Below, piece after piece: positions 9,333-18,491 of a stretch of 64,000 nt of DNA. Numbering within the stretch: position 1 is the stretch's first letter; each line of letters begins with the position of its first letter. The position numbers and the translations under genes are program-made. The notes beneath the pieces are model-generated. The model saw nothing but the letters and a program-made list of their open reading frames with translations. It was not told where the DNA came from and did not search any database. The stretch is from contig CP046865.1 in assembly GCA_039640505.1 (NCBI GenBank), positions 2,657,501 to 2,721,500 on the forward strand. Direction: 5' to 3'. This DNA comes from Rhodobacteraceae bacterium Araon29 (GTDB taxonomy: Bacteria > Pseudomonadota > Alphaproteobacteria > Rhodobacterales > Rhodobacteraceae).

Positions 9333-10124
9333 TTGCTTTACGCTGATTTGGGACATATAAAACTGCATTATCGTGTTGATGGCGACCCCAGCGGCCAGCC
9401 AGTGGTTTTTGCCAACTCGCTTGGAACAGATTTGCGGCTTTGGGACCCGATTTTACCGCTCTTGCCAAAATCGCTGCGTATAATTCGCTTTGACAAACGC
9501 GGGCATGGTCTTTCTGAATGCCCGGCTGCGCCCTACTCTATGGGCAGTTTGGTGCGTGATACGGAAGCCCTGTTAGATTATCTAAAGGTGAAGGATTGTA
9601 TCTTTGTCGGCCTGTCCATCGGCGGCATGATTGCCCAAGGCTTGGCAGTGAAACGTTTAGATATTGTGCGTGCGCTGGTGCTGTCCAACACGGCGGCAAA
9701 AATTGGCCAACCCTCTATGTGGGATGAGCGTATCACAGCGGTGAAAGCCAGCGGAATAGACGCTCTGGCAGACAGCACTCTTGAACGATGGTTTAGCAAA
9801 AAGTTCCACTCAAGCAGCGATTTGCAGCTCTGGCAAAACATGTTGGTGCGGCAACCAGCAGCAGGGTATCTTGGCTGCAGCGCTGCAATTTCTGGCACTG
9901 ACTTTTTTACCTCAACCTCTGGCTTGCGGCTCCCGGCATTGGGTATCGCTGGGGCAGAAGATGGCTCAACACCGCCTGATTTGGTGCGCGAGACAATCAA
10001 TTTAATTCCCGGCTCGCAATTTCATCTTATCCGCAAAGCTGGTCATCTTCCCTGCGTTGAGCAGCCTGCCGAATATGCCCAGGTTTTGACCGAATTTTTC
10101 CGTTCCGTTGGCCAGTGTGAATAA
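9333..10124 (+). CDS. pcaD: 3-oxoadipate enol-lactonase-like alpha/beta hydrolase
   Basis: A 263-residue hydrolase resembling PcaD, which opens 3-oxoadipate enol-lactone in the protocatechuate branch of the beta-ketoadipate pathway. The triad can be read as Ser95 in VGLSIGGMIAQ, Asp210 in AGAEDGSTPP and His238 in KAGHLPCVEQP, and the segment FANSLGTDLRLWD is typical of PcaD. The start is a TTG at 9333; no in-frame ATG precedes the conserved strand. No other pca genes lie in the window, so a general lactonase or esterase remains possible. It precedes the MFS gene by 23 bases. Confidence 0.72.
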   Translation: MLYADLGHIKLHYRVDGDPSGQPVVFANSLGTDLRLWDPILPLLPKSLRIIRFDKRGHGLSECPAAPYSMGSLVRDTEALLDYLKVKDCIFVGLSIGGMIAQGLAVKRLDIVRALVLSNTAAKIGQPSMWDERITAVKASGIDALADSTLERWFSKKFHSSSDLQLWQNMLVRQPAAGYLGCSAAISGTDFFTSTSGLRLPALGIAGAEDGSTPPDLVRETINLIPGSQFHLIRKAGHLPCVEQPAEYAQVLTEFFRSVGQCE

Positions 10125-10147
10125 CAGAACGGCAGAGGCACTGTAGC

Positions 10148-11407
10148 ATGAGCAGCACCCAGAAAACCCCCGCACGGGTTCGAAAATCAACCGTGTTTTT
10201 TATTGTGATGACCGTTGTGATCGACGCGATGGGCATTGGATTGATTATTCCGGTGTTGCCGGACCTCTTGCTTGATGTGCTGCCCAACACCACTCTTGCA
10301 GAAGCTGCCGTCTGGGGCGGCGTTCTATCGTCTTTATTTGCTATTATGCAGTTCATTTTTAGCCCAATTCTTGGGACATTATCGGATCAATCCGGCCGCA
10401 AACCTGTTTTGCTTTTGTCTTTGACGGTTATGGTCGGCTATTATCTGGTGATGGCGCTGGCGCAAAGTATTTGGCTTTTGCTCATCGGCAGAGTGATCGG
10501 CGGCATCACCGCTGCCACCAATGCCACCGCAGCAGCCTATATGGCCGATATTTCCAAACCTGAGGAAAAGGCTGCGCGGTTCGGTTTGATCGGTGCGGGC
10601 TTTGGGGTTGGATTTGTCCTTGGGCCAGTCCTTGGCGGCTTGCTGGGCGAATTGGGGCACCGGGCGCCATTTTATGCCGCTGCTGCATTGGCTGCCCTTA
10701 ATGCGCTTATTGGATTTCTTGTGCTGCCCGAAACTGTCACTGATCAGATGCGCCGTAAATTTAGCTGGCAAAAAGCAAACCCATTGGGCGCGATGAAAAC
10801 AATTGGATCCTTTTCCGGGTTAAAGGCTCTGTTGATTGTGCTTTTGATATACTCAATTGGCACAGCGGTTTATCCATCTGTATGGCCGTTTTTTACAGCC
10901 GAACGGTTTGATTGGTCACCGCGCATGATCGGTATTTCACTGACCATATACGGGCTTTGTTTTGCCATCGTCCAAGGCGTTCTGGTGCGTCCTGCAATAA
11001 CTTATTTGGGTGAGCGCAACACTGTGATCCTTGGGTTCGGGTTTGAAATCTTTGCGATGAGTTTTATCGCTTTTGTCAGCAACGGGATGATGTTGATGGC
11101 AATGACCCCTGTCGCCTCGCTGGGCGTGCTCAGCCAACCGGCGCTTCAGGCTATCATGTCGCGCAGAATATCGGATGACATGCAAGGCGCGCTACAAGGT
11201 GTACTGAGCAGTCTTAATGCTGTTGCAATGATTGTGACTCCGCTGGTCATGACCAGCCTTTTATCGCTGTTTTCAAGGCCCAGCATGCCGATTTATTTTC
11301 CCGGCGCCCCTTTTTTGCTTGCTGCAATGATGGTGGTTGCCTGCCTGATCATCTTTATCCGACTGCGAAACCTTTTTGAAAACCCGACGTCACCGGCCCA
11401 ACAATGA
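10148..11407 (+). CDS. MFS transporter, TetA-like drug/metabolite exporter
   Basis: A 419-residue major facilitator with twelve predicted helices and a short basic N-terminus. It opens with FFIVMTVVIDAMGIGLIIPVLPDLL, and the loop 2-3 signature is GTLSDQSGRKPVLLLS, both characteristic of the DHA1/TetA branch of proton antiporters. The helix-5 motif GAGFGVGFVLGPVLGG also fits. Family members export tetracyclines or unrelated small molecules. Nothing here shows a resistance role, and the position after the lactonase-like gene suggests export of a metabolite. Confidence 0.8.
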   Translation: MSSTQKTPARVRKSTVFFIVMTVVIDAMGIGLIIPVLPDLLLDVLPNTTLAEAAVWGGVLSSLFAIMQFIFSPILGTLSDQSGRKPVLLLSLTVMVGYYLVMALAQSIWLLLIGRVIGGITAATNATAAAYMADISKPEEKAARFGLIGAGFGVGFVLGPVLGGLLGELGHRAPFYAAAALAALNALIGFLVLPETVTDQMRRKFSWQKANPLGAMKTIGSFSGLKALLIVLLIYSIGTAVYPSVWPFFTAERFDWSPRMIGISLTIYGLCFAIVQGVLVRPAITYLGERNTVILGFGFEIFAMSFIAFVSNGMMLMAMTPVASLGVLSQPALQAIMSRRISDDMQGALQGVLSSLNAVAMIVTPLVMTSLLSLFSRPSMPIYFPGAPFLLAAMMVVACLIIFIRLRNLFENPTSPAQQ

Positions 11408-11470
11408 CGTTTTCGGACTTGCGCTGCGGATAAAGCTGGACAAACTTGTCAAAAAGCCAAGGAGAGGCCC

Positions 11471-12556
11471 ATGTCCCAGATCCAAGCCGCTGTATGCCAC
11501 AGCTTTGACGAACCGCTGCGCATTGAAACAGTCGATCTGCGCGCACCCAATGGCAGCGAAGTCGAAGTGTCGCTTGGAGCGGTGGCAGTGTGTCATTCAG
11601 ACATCGCATATGCCGCAGGCGCTTGGGGTGGCACCCTGCCCGCAGTTTACGGCCATGAGGCAGCCGGTACAATCACCAGTATCGGCGCGTCTGTAAGCGG
11701 TCTGGCCGTTGGGGATCGGGTAGTTGTGACTTTGATCCGCGCCTGCGGTGAATGCCCCACCTGTGCGGCAGGATCGCCAACCATCTGTGAAACCGGCTAC
11801 AACGGCGATCACGGCCCCTTAACAACCGCCGAAGGCGGGATCTTACATCAGGGGATGGCCTGCGGCGCTTTTGCTGAAAAGGTCGTGGTCGAACAAAGCC
11901 AGGTGGTCAAAATCACGGATGATTTGCAATTTGACGCGGCCTCGTTGCTGGCCTGCGGCGTGATTACCGGCATCGGTGCCGTTGTTAATGCCGCCGAGTT
12001 GCGCGCAGGTCAGGATGCCGTCGTAATCGGCTGTGGCGGGGTGGGGCTAAATGCCATCCAAGGCGCCCGCATCGCTGGCGCGCGGCGCATTGTGGCTGTG
12101 GATATGACCGAAGATAAGTTGGAAATCGCACGCGAGTTCGGGGCTACGGATACAGTTCTAGCAAGCGAGGGAAAACCATGGCGCACCGCTAAAAAGGCCA
12201 TGGGACGCGGCGCTGATGCGGTGTTCGTCACTGTTGGTGTAAGCGCAGTTTATGACAGCGCACCGCGCTATTTGGCCTATGGCGGGAAAGTCGTCATGGT
12301 CGGCATGCCAAAATCTGGAGAAAGCTCAACCTATGAGCCGGTGATGATGTCAGCCGTAAATCAAGGCATGGTGGGATCAAAAATGGGCAATGTGGTGATC
12401 AAGCGCGATATTCCCTGGATGGTTGACCTTTACCAGCAGGGGCGGCTTAAATTAGACGAGCTGATTTCAGGCCGGTGGCAGCTGGATCAAATCAACGAGG
12501 CCATTGAAGATACGAAAACTGGTGCGGCGCGCAGGAATGTGATTGTATTTGATTAA
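11471..12556 (+). CDS. Zinc-dependent alcohol dehydrogenase (class III-like MDR)
   Basis: A 361-residue zinc alcohol dehydrogenase. Catalytic-zinc ligands are in CHSDIAY and GHEAAG; the structural-zinc lobe has four cysteines in CGECPTCAAGSPTIC. The NAD loop is VIGCGGVGLNAIQGARIAGA with an acidic residue following (VDMTEDK), which favours NAD over NADP. The closest memory is of roseobacter Zn-ADHs related to the glutathione-dependent formaldehyde dehydrogenase and benzyl-alcohol dehydrogenase groups. It ends 12 bases before the enolase-superfamily gene, so the two are probably one transcript. An SD-like AAGGAGAGG precedes its ATG. Confidence 0.85.
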   Translation: MSQIQAAVCHSFDEPLRIETVDLRAPNGSEVEVSLGAVAVCHSDIAYAAGAWGGTLPAVYGHEAAGTITSIGASVSGLAVGDRVVVTLIRACGECPTCAAGSPTICETGYNGDHGPLTTAEGGILHQGMACGAFAEKVVVEQSQVVKITDDLQFDAASLLACGVITGIGAVVNAAELRAGQDAVVIGCGGVGLNAIQGARIAGARRIVAVDMTEDKLEIAREFGATDTVLASEGKPWRTAKKAMGRGADAVFVTVGVSAVYDSAPRYLAYGGKVVMVGMPKSGESSTYEPVMMSAVNQGMVGSKMGNVVIKRDIPWMVDLYQQGRLKLDELISGRWQLDQINEAIEDTKTGAARRNVIVFD

Positions 12557-12568
12557 AGAAGGCCTGAC

Positions 12569-13801
12569 ATGAAGCTGCATCATCTTGATATCATTGTCAC
12601 CGCGCCCCCTGCGCCGGGGTGGGGCGGACGCTATTGGATTTTGGTCAAGCTGACCACCGATACCGGAATAGTTGGCTGGGGCGAGTGCTACGCTTCAAGC
12701 GTCGGCCCAAAAGCGATGGAGCCCGTCATTCGGGATGTATTCGAGCGTTATTTTCTGGATGAAAATCCGGAAAACATCGAGCGGCTTTTCCGGCGGGTCT
12801 ATTCTTCGGGATTTACCCAGCGGCCAGATTTAACGGTGATGGGCGCCTTTTCTGGGCTTGAAATTGCCTGCTGGGATATTTTGGGCAAACACCGCGAGCG
12901 GCCGGTCTGGGCTTTGCTGGGCGGCGTCATGAACGAGCGTATCCGCGCCTATAGTTATCTTTATCCGCTTGCGCATCATGATCTGGATGACTTTTGGACT
13001 ACGCCAGAATTGGCCGCAGAAAGCGCGGTTGATTTGGTCGATCGCGGCTATACGGCGGTGAAATTTGATCCCGCCGGCCCCTATACGATGCGCGGCGGAC
13101 ATATGCCGGCGATGCGCGATATAGAACTCTCGGTTGCGTTCTGCAAGGCCATCCGCGACGCGGTTGGAAGCCGCGCTGATCTTTTGTTTGGCACCCATGG
13201 TCAGTTTTCCACTGCCGGGGCCATTCGGCTTGGCCAAGCGCTTGAGCCCTATAGTCCGCTGTGGTTTGAAGAACCGATCCCGCCGGATAATCTGCTTGAG
13301 TTCAAAAAAGTTGCCGATGCGGTGCGCATACCGATTGCCACCGGCGAGCGGATGACCACCAAGGCCGAATTTGCCACGTTATTGCAAACCGGTGGCGCAG
13401 CGATTTTGCAGCCCGCACTGGGCCGCGCCGGCGGCATCTGGGAAATGAAAAAACTTGCTGCCATCGCTGAAGTGTTCAACGCGCAGATGGCCCCACATCT
13501 TTATGCCGGGCCGATTGAGTGGGCCGCAAACATCCATCTTGCGGCCTCGATTCCCAATCTTTTAATCATCGAAACCATTGAAACACCTTTTCATCACAAT
13601 TTAATCAAAGGCAGTATTCAGGTGGAAAACGGCTTTGTCCGGGCACCACAAGCCTCTGGCCTAGGGATTGAAGTTGACGAAGAACTGGCGCGCGCGCATC
13701 CGTTTGGCGGCGAGGGGCTGCACCTTCAAATGCAGGACGCGCCCTGCGACTATCAAAACGCCAATAGTTTTGCCGGGGGCTCCCCAGTTAAAAAATCCTA
13801 A
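12569..13801 (+). CDS. Mandelate racemase/muconate lactonizing enzyme family protein
   Basis: A 410-residue enolase-superfamily enzyme, which uses a metal to abstract a proton alpha to a carboxylate. The capping domain (1-125) contains TQRPDLTVMGAFSGLEIACWDILGK. The barrel has the strand-2 lysine in AVKFDPAG (Lys165), GTHGQF around His210, the ligand strand LWFEEPIPP (Glu234/235), ATGER (Glu260) and the late APHLY with His310. Related sugar-acid dehydratases have Asp-x-His on the third strand; here the same place reads Gly208-Thr-His210, so the usual aspartate ligand is not where expected. Substrate unknown; a sugar acid is the best guess. Cotranscribed with the Zn-ADH. Confidence 0.83.
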   Translation: MKLHHLDIIVTAPPAPGWGGRYWILVKLTTDTGIVGWGECYASSVGPKAMEPVIRDVFERYFLDENPENIERLFRRVYSSGFTQRPDLTVMGAFSGLEIACWDILGKHRERPVWALLGGVMNERIRAYSYLYPLAHHDLDDFWTTPELAAESAVDLVDRGYTAVKFDPAGPYTMRGGHMPAMRDIELSVAFCKAIRDAVGSRADLLFGTHGQFSTAGAIRLGQALEPYSPLWFEEPIPPDNLLEFKKVADAVRIPIATGERMTTKAEFATLLQTGGAAILQPALGRAGGIWEMKKLAAIAEVFNAQMAPHLYAGPIEWAANIHLAASIPNLLIIETIETPFHHNLIKGSIQVENGFVRAPQASGLGIEVDEELARAHPFGGEGLHLQMQDAPCDYQNANSFAGGSPVKKS

Positions 13802-13813
13802 ATGCTGGCAGTT

Positions 13814-14548
13814 TTATTCGGCGGCAGCAACCGCATCGGGACGCACAGCTGAAAGCCAGATTTTATCAAGCGCGTTTAATGCACCCACATCAAAGCGGTC
13901 CAGCTCTTGCCAATAGCGGCCCGATGGCACGTAATAGCCCAGTTCGGCTTCACGCGCCAAGGCGGCTTTCACGGGTGCCTCTTGCACTGCGAAGGGCGTT
14001 GGCATTGGCGCCGCATACCTCTGTTGAGGACAGACCAGCCGCGTGGGCCCGGGAGAAAGGTTGGTAACCGCGCATCCTGCGGCTTTCGCCAAGGCATAAA
14101 GCCGCGATGATTTGGCTTCAAGCGACATCAGCGTGATATCATCGCGCAATGGATCAGCGGTTCCAGATCCATAAAAATGTGTCGTTTTGCCCTTTGGATA
14201 CCACATATTACAGCCCAGAAAGCTGATCTGTTTGGGCCGGTAATGACCCAGCACCCAATAGGCGGCCGTAAAGGCCATGGTCGCGCCTGCATATACAAAG
14301 CCACCAAAGTCATTTTGAACCGGCACAAAATCGTCTTGTGTGATCCAGCTTTGATCTGGCCGTATGTCAGTGGGCTTAGAAGCGTCTGGAAAATCATATG
14401 GGAATATCAAATCGTCCCAATCAGGCCGGATGCGCCAAGCATTATTGATCGCAACAATACGGTCAAATGGTAAAGTATCCCAAGATCTGGCCACAGTAGC
14501 ATCGGGCGCCGAACCAATGATCAATATGCGGTCTGCCTGATTTCCCAA
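13814..14548 (-). CDS. Conserved roseobacter protein of unknown function
   Basis: A 244-residue protein I cannot name. It starts with a nucleotide-binding-like strand and loop (ILIIGSAPDATVARSW), then AINNAWRIRPDWDDLIFPYDFP near residue 33, a glycine-rich FGGFVYAGATMAF, and a strand-turn SFLGCNMWYPKGKTTHFYGSG. The GSAPD...INNAW layout recalls DUF115/MptE-like pyrophosphokinases and some sialyltransferase-like folds, but the likeness is weak. No signal peptide or membrane helix. It converges on the enolase-superfamily gene with a 12-base gap and follows the acyl-CoA synthetase gene on the same strand after 115 bases. Confidence 0.6.
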   Translation of the reverse strand: MGNQADRILIIGSAPDATVARSWDTLPFDRIVAINNAWRIRPDWDDLIFPYDFPDASKPTDIRPDQSWITQDDFVPVQNDFGGFVYAGATMAFTAAYWVLGHYRPKQISFLGCNMWYPKGKTTHFYGSGTADPLRDDITLMSLEAKSSRLYALAKAAGCAVTNLSPGPTRLVCPQQRYAAPMPTPFAVQEAPVKAALAREAELGYYVPSGRYWQELDRFDVGALNALDKIWLSAVRPDAVAAAE

Positions 14549-14663
14549 AACTCAATCACCTAATCATACATTTGGCCTAAAATTATTTCACAACTGGCCT
14601 TTGTCAAATTTTGAGGGCTTTGGGGACCAAAGAAATTGGCCCCCAGAGGTCTATCTGCCAATT

Positions 14664-16541
14664 TTATGGGCACCGCTCCCATTGGCCGCTAAAGCCGCCC
14701 AGAACTGCGGAAACTTCATCATCACTATCCTCTGATGAGACCTGCGCCACAAGGCCGCGCTTCTTGTCATCAATCACGGATTGCACCCGCGCTGATAGCC
14801 CCGCCTCATCCAGTGCAGCGTCATAAACCCGGGTGATTGCCTTTTTACGCAGATCGGGCTTAAAGACTTTTCCAACCGCTGTTTTTGGCAGCTCGGGCAT
14901 GATTTCAACATGCTTCGGATGCGCTGCGCGCTCTGGTACATTCTCAGTGCAAAAATCCAAAAGCTCAGCCTCGGTGACGGTGGCGCCCTCGATCAACTCG
15001 ACATAGACACAAGGCAACTCGCCAGCATGGGCATCAGGCTGACCAATGGCACCAGCAAAGCCCACATCAGAATTACCTAACAAGGCCTCTTCTATCAGTG
15101 CAGGGTCAATGTTATGCCCCCCCCGAATAATCAAATCTTTGGCACGGCCAGTGATCCATAGATAGTCATCACTGTCGATGCGGCCCAGATCGCCGGTACG
15201 CAAATGCGTATCTTGGTAATAAAGGTCCTTGTTTTTGTCACTTTCGGTATAGGTATTGCCGGCCCATACCCCGGGGTTTGAGATGCAAATTTCCCCAATT
15301 TCATCGGTGGCACATTCAACCAAACCCTTCCCAGAGGATTTGACGATTTTAATATCTGTATAGGGAAACCGCACTCCAATCGAGCCGATTTTCTTTTCCC
15401 CGTCTACCGGGTTACCAGAGACAAGGCAGGTGGCCTCGGTCAGCCCGTAGCCTTCGACGATGGTCACGCCTGTTGCTTCCTCAAACCGGCGAAAAAGCTC
15501 GACCGGCAGCGGTGCAGATCCAGAAAATGAGGTTTTAACTGAGCTGATATCCGCATCAACAGGGCGCTGCATTAATGCTGAAATAGCCGTTGGGACACCG
15601 ACAATGAAAGTCACCTGCCAGCGCTCGACCAATTTCCAGAAGTTATCAAACACACCATCGCCGCGATATCCTGCAGGCGTCGGGAAAATAACATGCGCGC
15701 CGGATGAAAGCGCGGCCATCAAGATCACATGGCTGGCGAGCACATGAAACAATGGCAGCGGGCAGATTACATTATCCTCTTCGGTGAACAGTAATGTAGA
15801 GCCCACCCAACCATTGTAGATGATGCCAGAGCTGAGGTGCTGCGCAACTTTTGGCATACCTGTGGTGCCGCCAGTGTGGAACAGCGCAGCGACGCGGTCT
15901 TCTTGGATATCTTCGAAATCAAGAGTGGTGTTTTGCTTTGCCATCTCGGTGTTGAAATCAAGAACTTTGGCCTGATGCGACACAGGGTTCTTTGGCCGAA
16001 GCAGCGGCACCAACCAACTTTTGGGTGGGGTCAGATAGCGGTTCAGGTCGATCTCAAGCACCGTATGAACGTTCGGCGCATCGGCTACAGCCTGCGCGGT
16101 CGTTTGCGCCACTTCACTTTTTGGAAAAGCTTTTAATGTCACCACCACTTTGGCATTGGTTTCGCGCAAAACCGCTGCGATTTGCGCCGGATCAAGCAGT
16201 GGATTTACCGGGCTGACAATGCCCGCTGTCGCACCGCCTAAAAGGGCCAGAACTGTTTCATTGGAGTTTGGCAGCACATAGGCCACCACATCATCACGGC
16301 CGATTCCAAGGCTGCGGAATAAATTGGCCGCTTGCGCAGTTTTTTGCTGCAGCTGCGCCCAGGTGAATGTTTCGGCTTTATCTTGCGCCCCTGACTGCAA
16401 TTGAAAACTTATGGCATTATGATTTGGAAATTTTCCAGCTGTTTGTGACAGCAGGCTAAAAATTGATTTTGGAACATCGCGGTCAACCCACGGCATTTCC
16501 TTTTCAAAAGCGATTGAATCCGCGACAGACGCAAATGGCAT
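14664..16541 (-). CDS. Acyl-CoA synthetase (AMP-forming)
   Basis: A 625-residue member of the ANL superfamily, which adenylates a carboxylic acid and transfers it to CoA. The phosphate-binding loop FHTGGTTGMPK spans 221-231. The acyl-binding motif is EGYGLTEATC, the adenylate motif TGDLGRIDSDDYLWITGRAKD, the hinge RGGHNIDPALIEEALL, and the catalytic lysine lies in LPKTAVGKVFKPDLR. The protein is longer than a typical FadD and has a C-terminal tail of about 40 residues after the catalytic lysine. Substrate class cannot be fixed; roseobacter homologues are annotated as fatty-acyl-CoA synthetases. Confidence 0.87.
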   Translation of the reverse strand: MPFASVADSIAFEKEMPWVDRDVPKSIFSLLSQTAGKFPNHNAISFQLQSGAQDKAETFTWAQLQQKTAQAANLFRSLGIGRDDVVAYVLPNSNETVLALLGGATAGIVSPVNPLLDPAQIAAVLRETNAKVVVTLKAFPKSEVAQTTAQAVADAPNVHTVLEIDLNRYLTPPKSWLVPLLRPKNPVSHQAKVLDFNTEMAKQNTTLDFEDIQEDRVAALFHTGGTTGMPKVAQHLSSGIIYNGWVGSTLLFTEEDNVICPLPLFHVLASHVILMAALSSGAHVIFPTPAGYRGDGVFDNFWKLVERWQVTFIVGVPTAISALMQRPVDADISSVKTSFSGSAPLPVELFRRFEEATGVTIVEGYGLTEATCLVSGNPVDGEKKIGSIGVRFPYTDIKIVKSSGKGLVECATDEIGEICISNPGVWAGNTYTESDKNKDLYYQDTHLRTGDLGRIDSDDYLWITGRAKDLIIRGGHNIDPALIEEALLGNSDVGFAGAIGQPDAHAGELPCVYVELIEGATVTEAELLDFCTENVPERAAHPKHVEIMPELPKTAVGKVFKPDLRKKAITRVYDAALDEAGLSARVQSVIDDKKRGLVAQVSSEDSDDEVSAVLGGFSGQWERCP

Positions 16542-16691
16542 TTTTGTTTCCCCTGTTCATTATACATCCCGTTTCTATCCCGAAGAGCATAGAAAAAAGA
16601 TGCCCCGTCAAAAGACGGTGGTTATGTTTGACTAACAATAACCAAAGTATAAGCCCATGGCAAAGGCATCGTTAGGTCAAAATGATCTTAG

Positions 16692-18491
16692 CTATGCCGC
16701 TGAGGCCCCATCGGTAAATTGCAGCCGCGCCAAGCGCGCATAAAGACCACCTTCGGCCACCAATGCCTGATGGCTGCCACTGGCAACAACCCGGCCCTGA
16801 TCGAAGACGACAATACGGTCTGCCTTTTTCACAGTGGCAAGACGATGCGCAACAATAATTGTGGTGCGATCTCGAGCTAAGGCTTCGACTGCCTGCTGCA
16901 CAGCGACTTCGCTTTCCGCATCCAGCGCACTTGTGGCTTCATCAAGTAGTAAAATCGGCGCATCGCGTAAAATCGCACGTGCAATGGCAATGCGCTGCTT
17001 TTGCCCACCGCTTAGCATCACGCCTCGTTCGCCCACATAAGTATCGTAGCCATCTGGCAAATCAGAGATAAAACCATGCGCTGCCGCCGCCTGAGCGGCA
17101 TCTTCAATTTCTTTATCCGATGCTGACGGCCGACCAAAGCGGATATTTTCCCGCGCTGTGGCCGCAAAAATAATCGGGTCTTGCGATACAAGCGACATGG
17201 TTTGGCGAAAATCATCACGGCGCATTTGCCCAAGCTCTACCCCATCCAATGTAATCTGGCCCGAATCAGGATCATAAAATCTTAAAATCAGTTGAATAAT
17301 GGTGGTTTTGCCAGCCCCTGAGGGGCCAACCAAGGCGACGGTTTCTCCAGGTTTTATATCTAAAGAAATGCTTTCAAGCGCAGCAGCTAACGGCCGCGTC
17401 GGATAACGAAACGTTACATTTTCAAACTGAATTGCGCCTTGGCCATTGGAACGGCGCGGGGTTGGGCTAATCGGGTCTTTGACGGTATCTTCTACTGCCA
17501 ATAGCTCGACCAGCCGGTCCGTGGCGCCAGCCGCCCGTTGCAATTCGCCCCATATTTCAGACAGCGCCGCAACTGAGCCGGCAACCATCACAGCATAAAT
17601 GACAAATTGAACAAGCGTGCCAGGAGTTAAAGCGCCCGAGCGTACATCACGGGCGCCGATCCAAAGCACACCAACAATACCGGCAAAGACCAAGAAGATC
17701 ACAATCAGTGTCATCAAAGCGCGGGTATTAATCCGCCTGCTTGCCGAGTGGAAACTTTTTTCCGTGACTTCGGAAAACCGTTCCCGGGTTTGGGTTTCAT
17801 GGGTAAAGGCCTGAACCGTTTGCACCGCGCTTAAGGCTTCGGATGCCGTGGCCGAACTTGCCGCGATCCAATCTTGGTTCTCTTTGCTGAGTTTACGCAC
17901 CCGGCGGCCTAAGGTCAAAATCGGGATCAAGATCGCCGGAACGATCAGTAAAACCAGTGAGGTCAGCTTTGCCGATGTCACCAGCATCAAAATCAACCCG
18001 CCAAAGAAAATCAACACATTGCGCAGCGCAACTGAAACTGACGAGCCCACTACAGACAGGATTAATGTGGTATCGGTGGTGATCCGGCTTAGAACCTCGC
18101 CGGTCATAATGCTTTCATAAAATGCAGGGCTCATTGAAATGACCCGATCGAACACCGCTTTGCGAATGTCTGCCACCACCCGCTCGCCGAGCCGCGTGAC
18201 CAGAGCGTAGCGCAGCGCTGTACCCATAGCCAGAAGCAGCGCGACCCCGAGGGCGGCGGCGAAATACTGATCTAATATCGCCTCTTGTGAGGTATTGAAA
18301 TTATCCACAACCCGTCTCACGGCCAAGGGCAATACCAAAGAAACAGCCGCCGTGAGCATCAAGGCAAACATGGCAGCCGCAATCAAACCCCGATACGGTA
18401 AGATAAACGGAAATAGCCCGGTCAGCGCCGTCAGTTTGCGCGATGTTTTACGGTCGGTTTCGAGCGGTAGCGGAACAGAGTCGCGAGTCAT
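16692..18491 (-). CDS. ABC exporter, fused membrane and ATPase domains (MsbA/BmrA-like)
   Basis: A half-size exporter of 599 residues: six membrane helices (about 30-310) followed by an ATPase with Walker A GPSGAGKTT, signature LSGGQKQR, Walker B ILLLDEATSALD and the switch histidine in VAHRLATV. It lacks an N-terminal C39-like peptidase domain, so it is not of the HlyB/LapB type. I chose ATG at 18491 because AGGA lies five bases upstream and the product then has the normal length; a frame extension to 18560 would add 23 residues of unlikely sequence. Candidate cargo is lipid, glycolipid or drug-like. The next gene upstream is divergent. Confidence 0.85.
   Translation of the reverse strand: MTRDSVPLPLETDRKTSRKLTALTGLFPFILPYRGLIAAAMFALMLTAAVSLVLPLAVRRVVDNFNTSQEAILDQYFAAALGVALLLAMGTALRYALVTRLGERVVADIRKAVFDRVISMSPAFYESIMTGEVLSRITTDTTLILSVVGSSVSVALRNVLIFFGGLILMLVTSAKLTSLVLLIVPAILIPILTLGRRVRKLSKENQDWIAASSATASEALSAVQTVQAFTHETQTRERFSEVTEKSFHSASRRINTRALMTLIVIFLVFAGIVGVLWIGARDVRSGALTPGTLVQFVIYAVMVAGSVAALSEIWGELQRAAGATDRLVELLAVEDTVKDPISPTPRRSNGQGAIQFENVTFRYPTRPLAAALESISLDIKPGETVALVGPSGAGKTTIIQLILRFYDPDSGQITLDGVELGQMRRDDFRQTMSLVSQDPIIFAATARENIRFGRPSASDKEIEDAAQAAAAHGFISDLPDGYDTYVGERGVMLSGGQKQRIAIARAILRDAPILLLDEATSALDAESEVAVQQAVEALARDRTTIIVAHRLATVKKADRIVVFDQGRVVASGSHQALVAEGGLYARLARLQFTDGASAA

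Noticed and set aside
16692-18491. ABC exporter as the type I transporter for the RTX proteins
   Set aside because: No C39-like N-terminal domain, no HlyD or TolC neighbour, and it is divergent from the RTX gene; it looks MsbA/BmrA-like.
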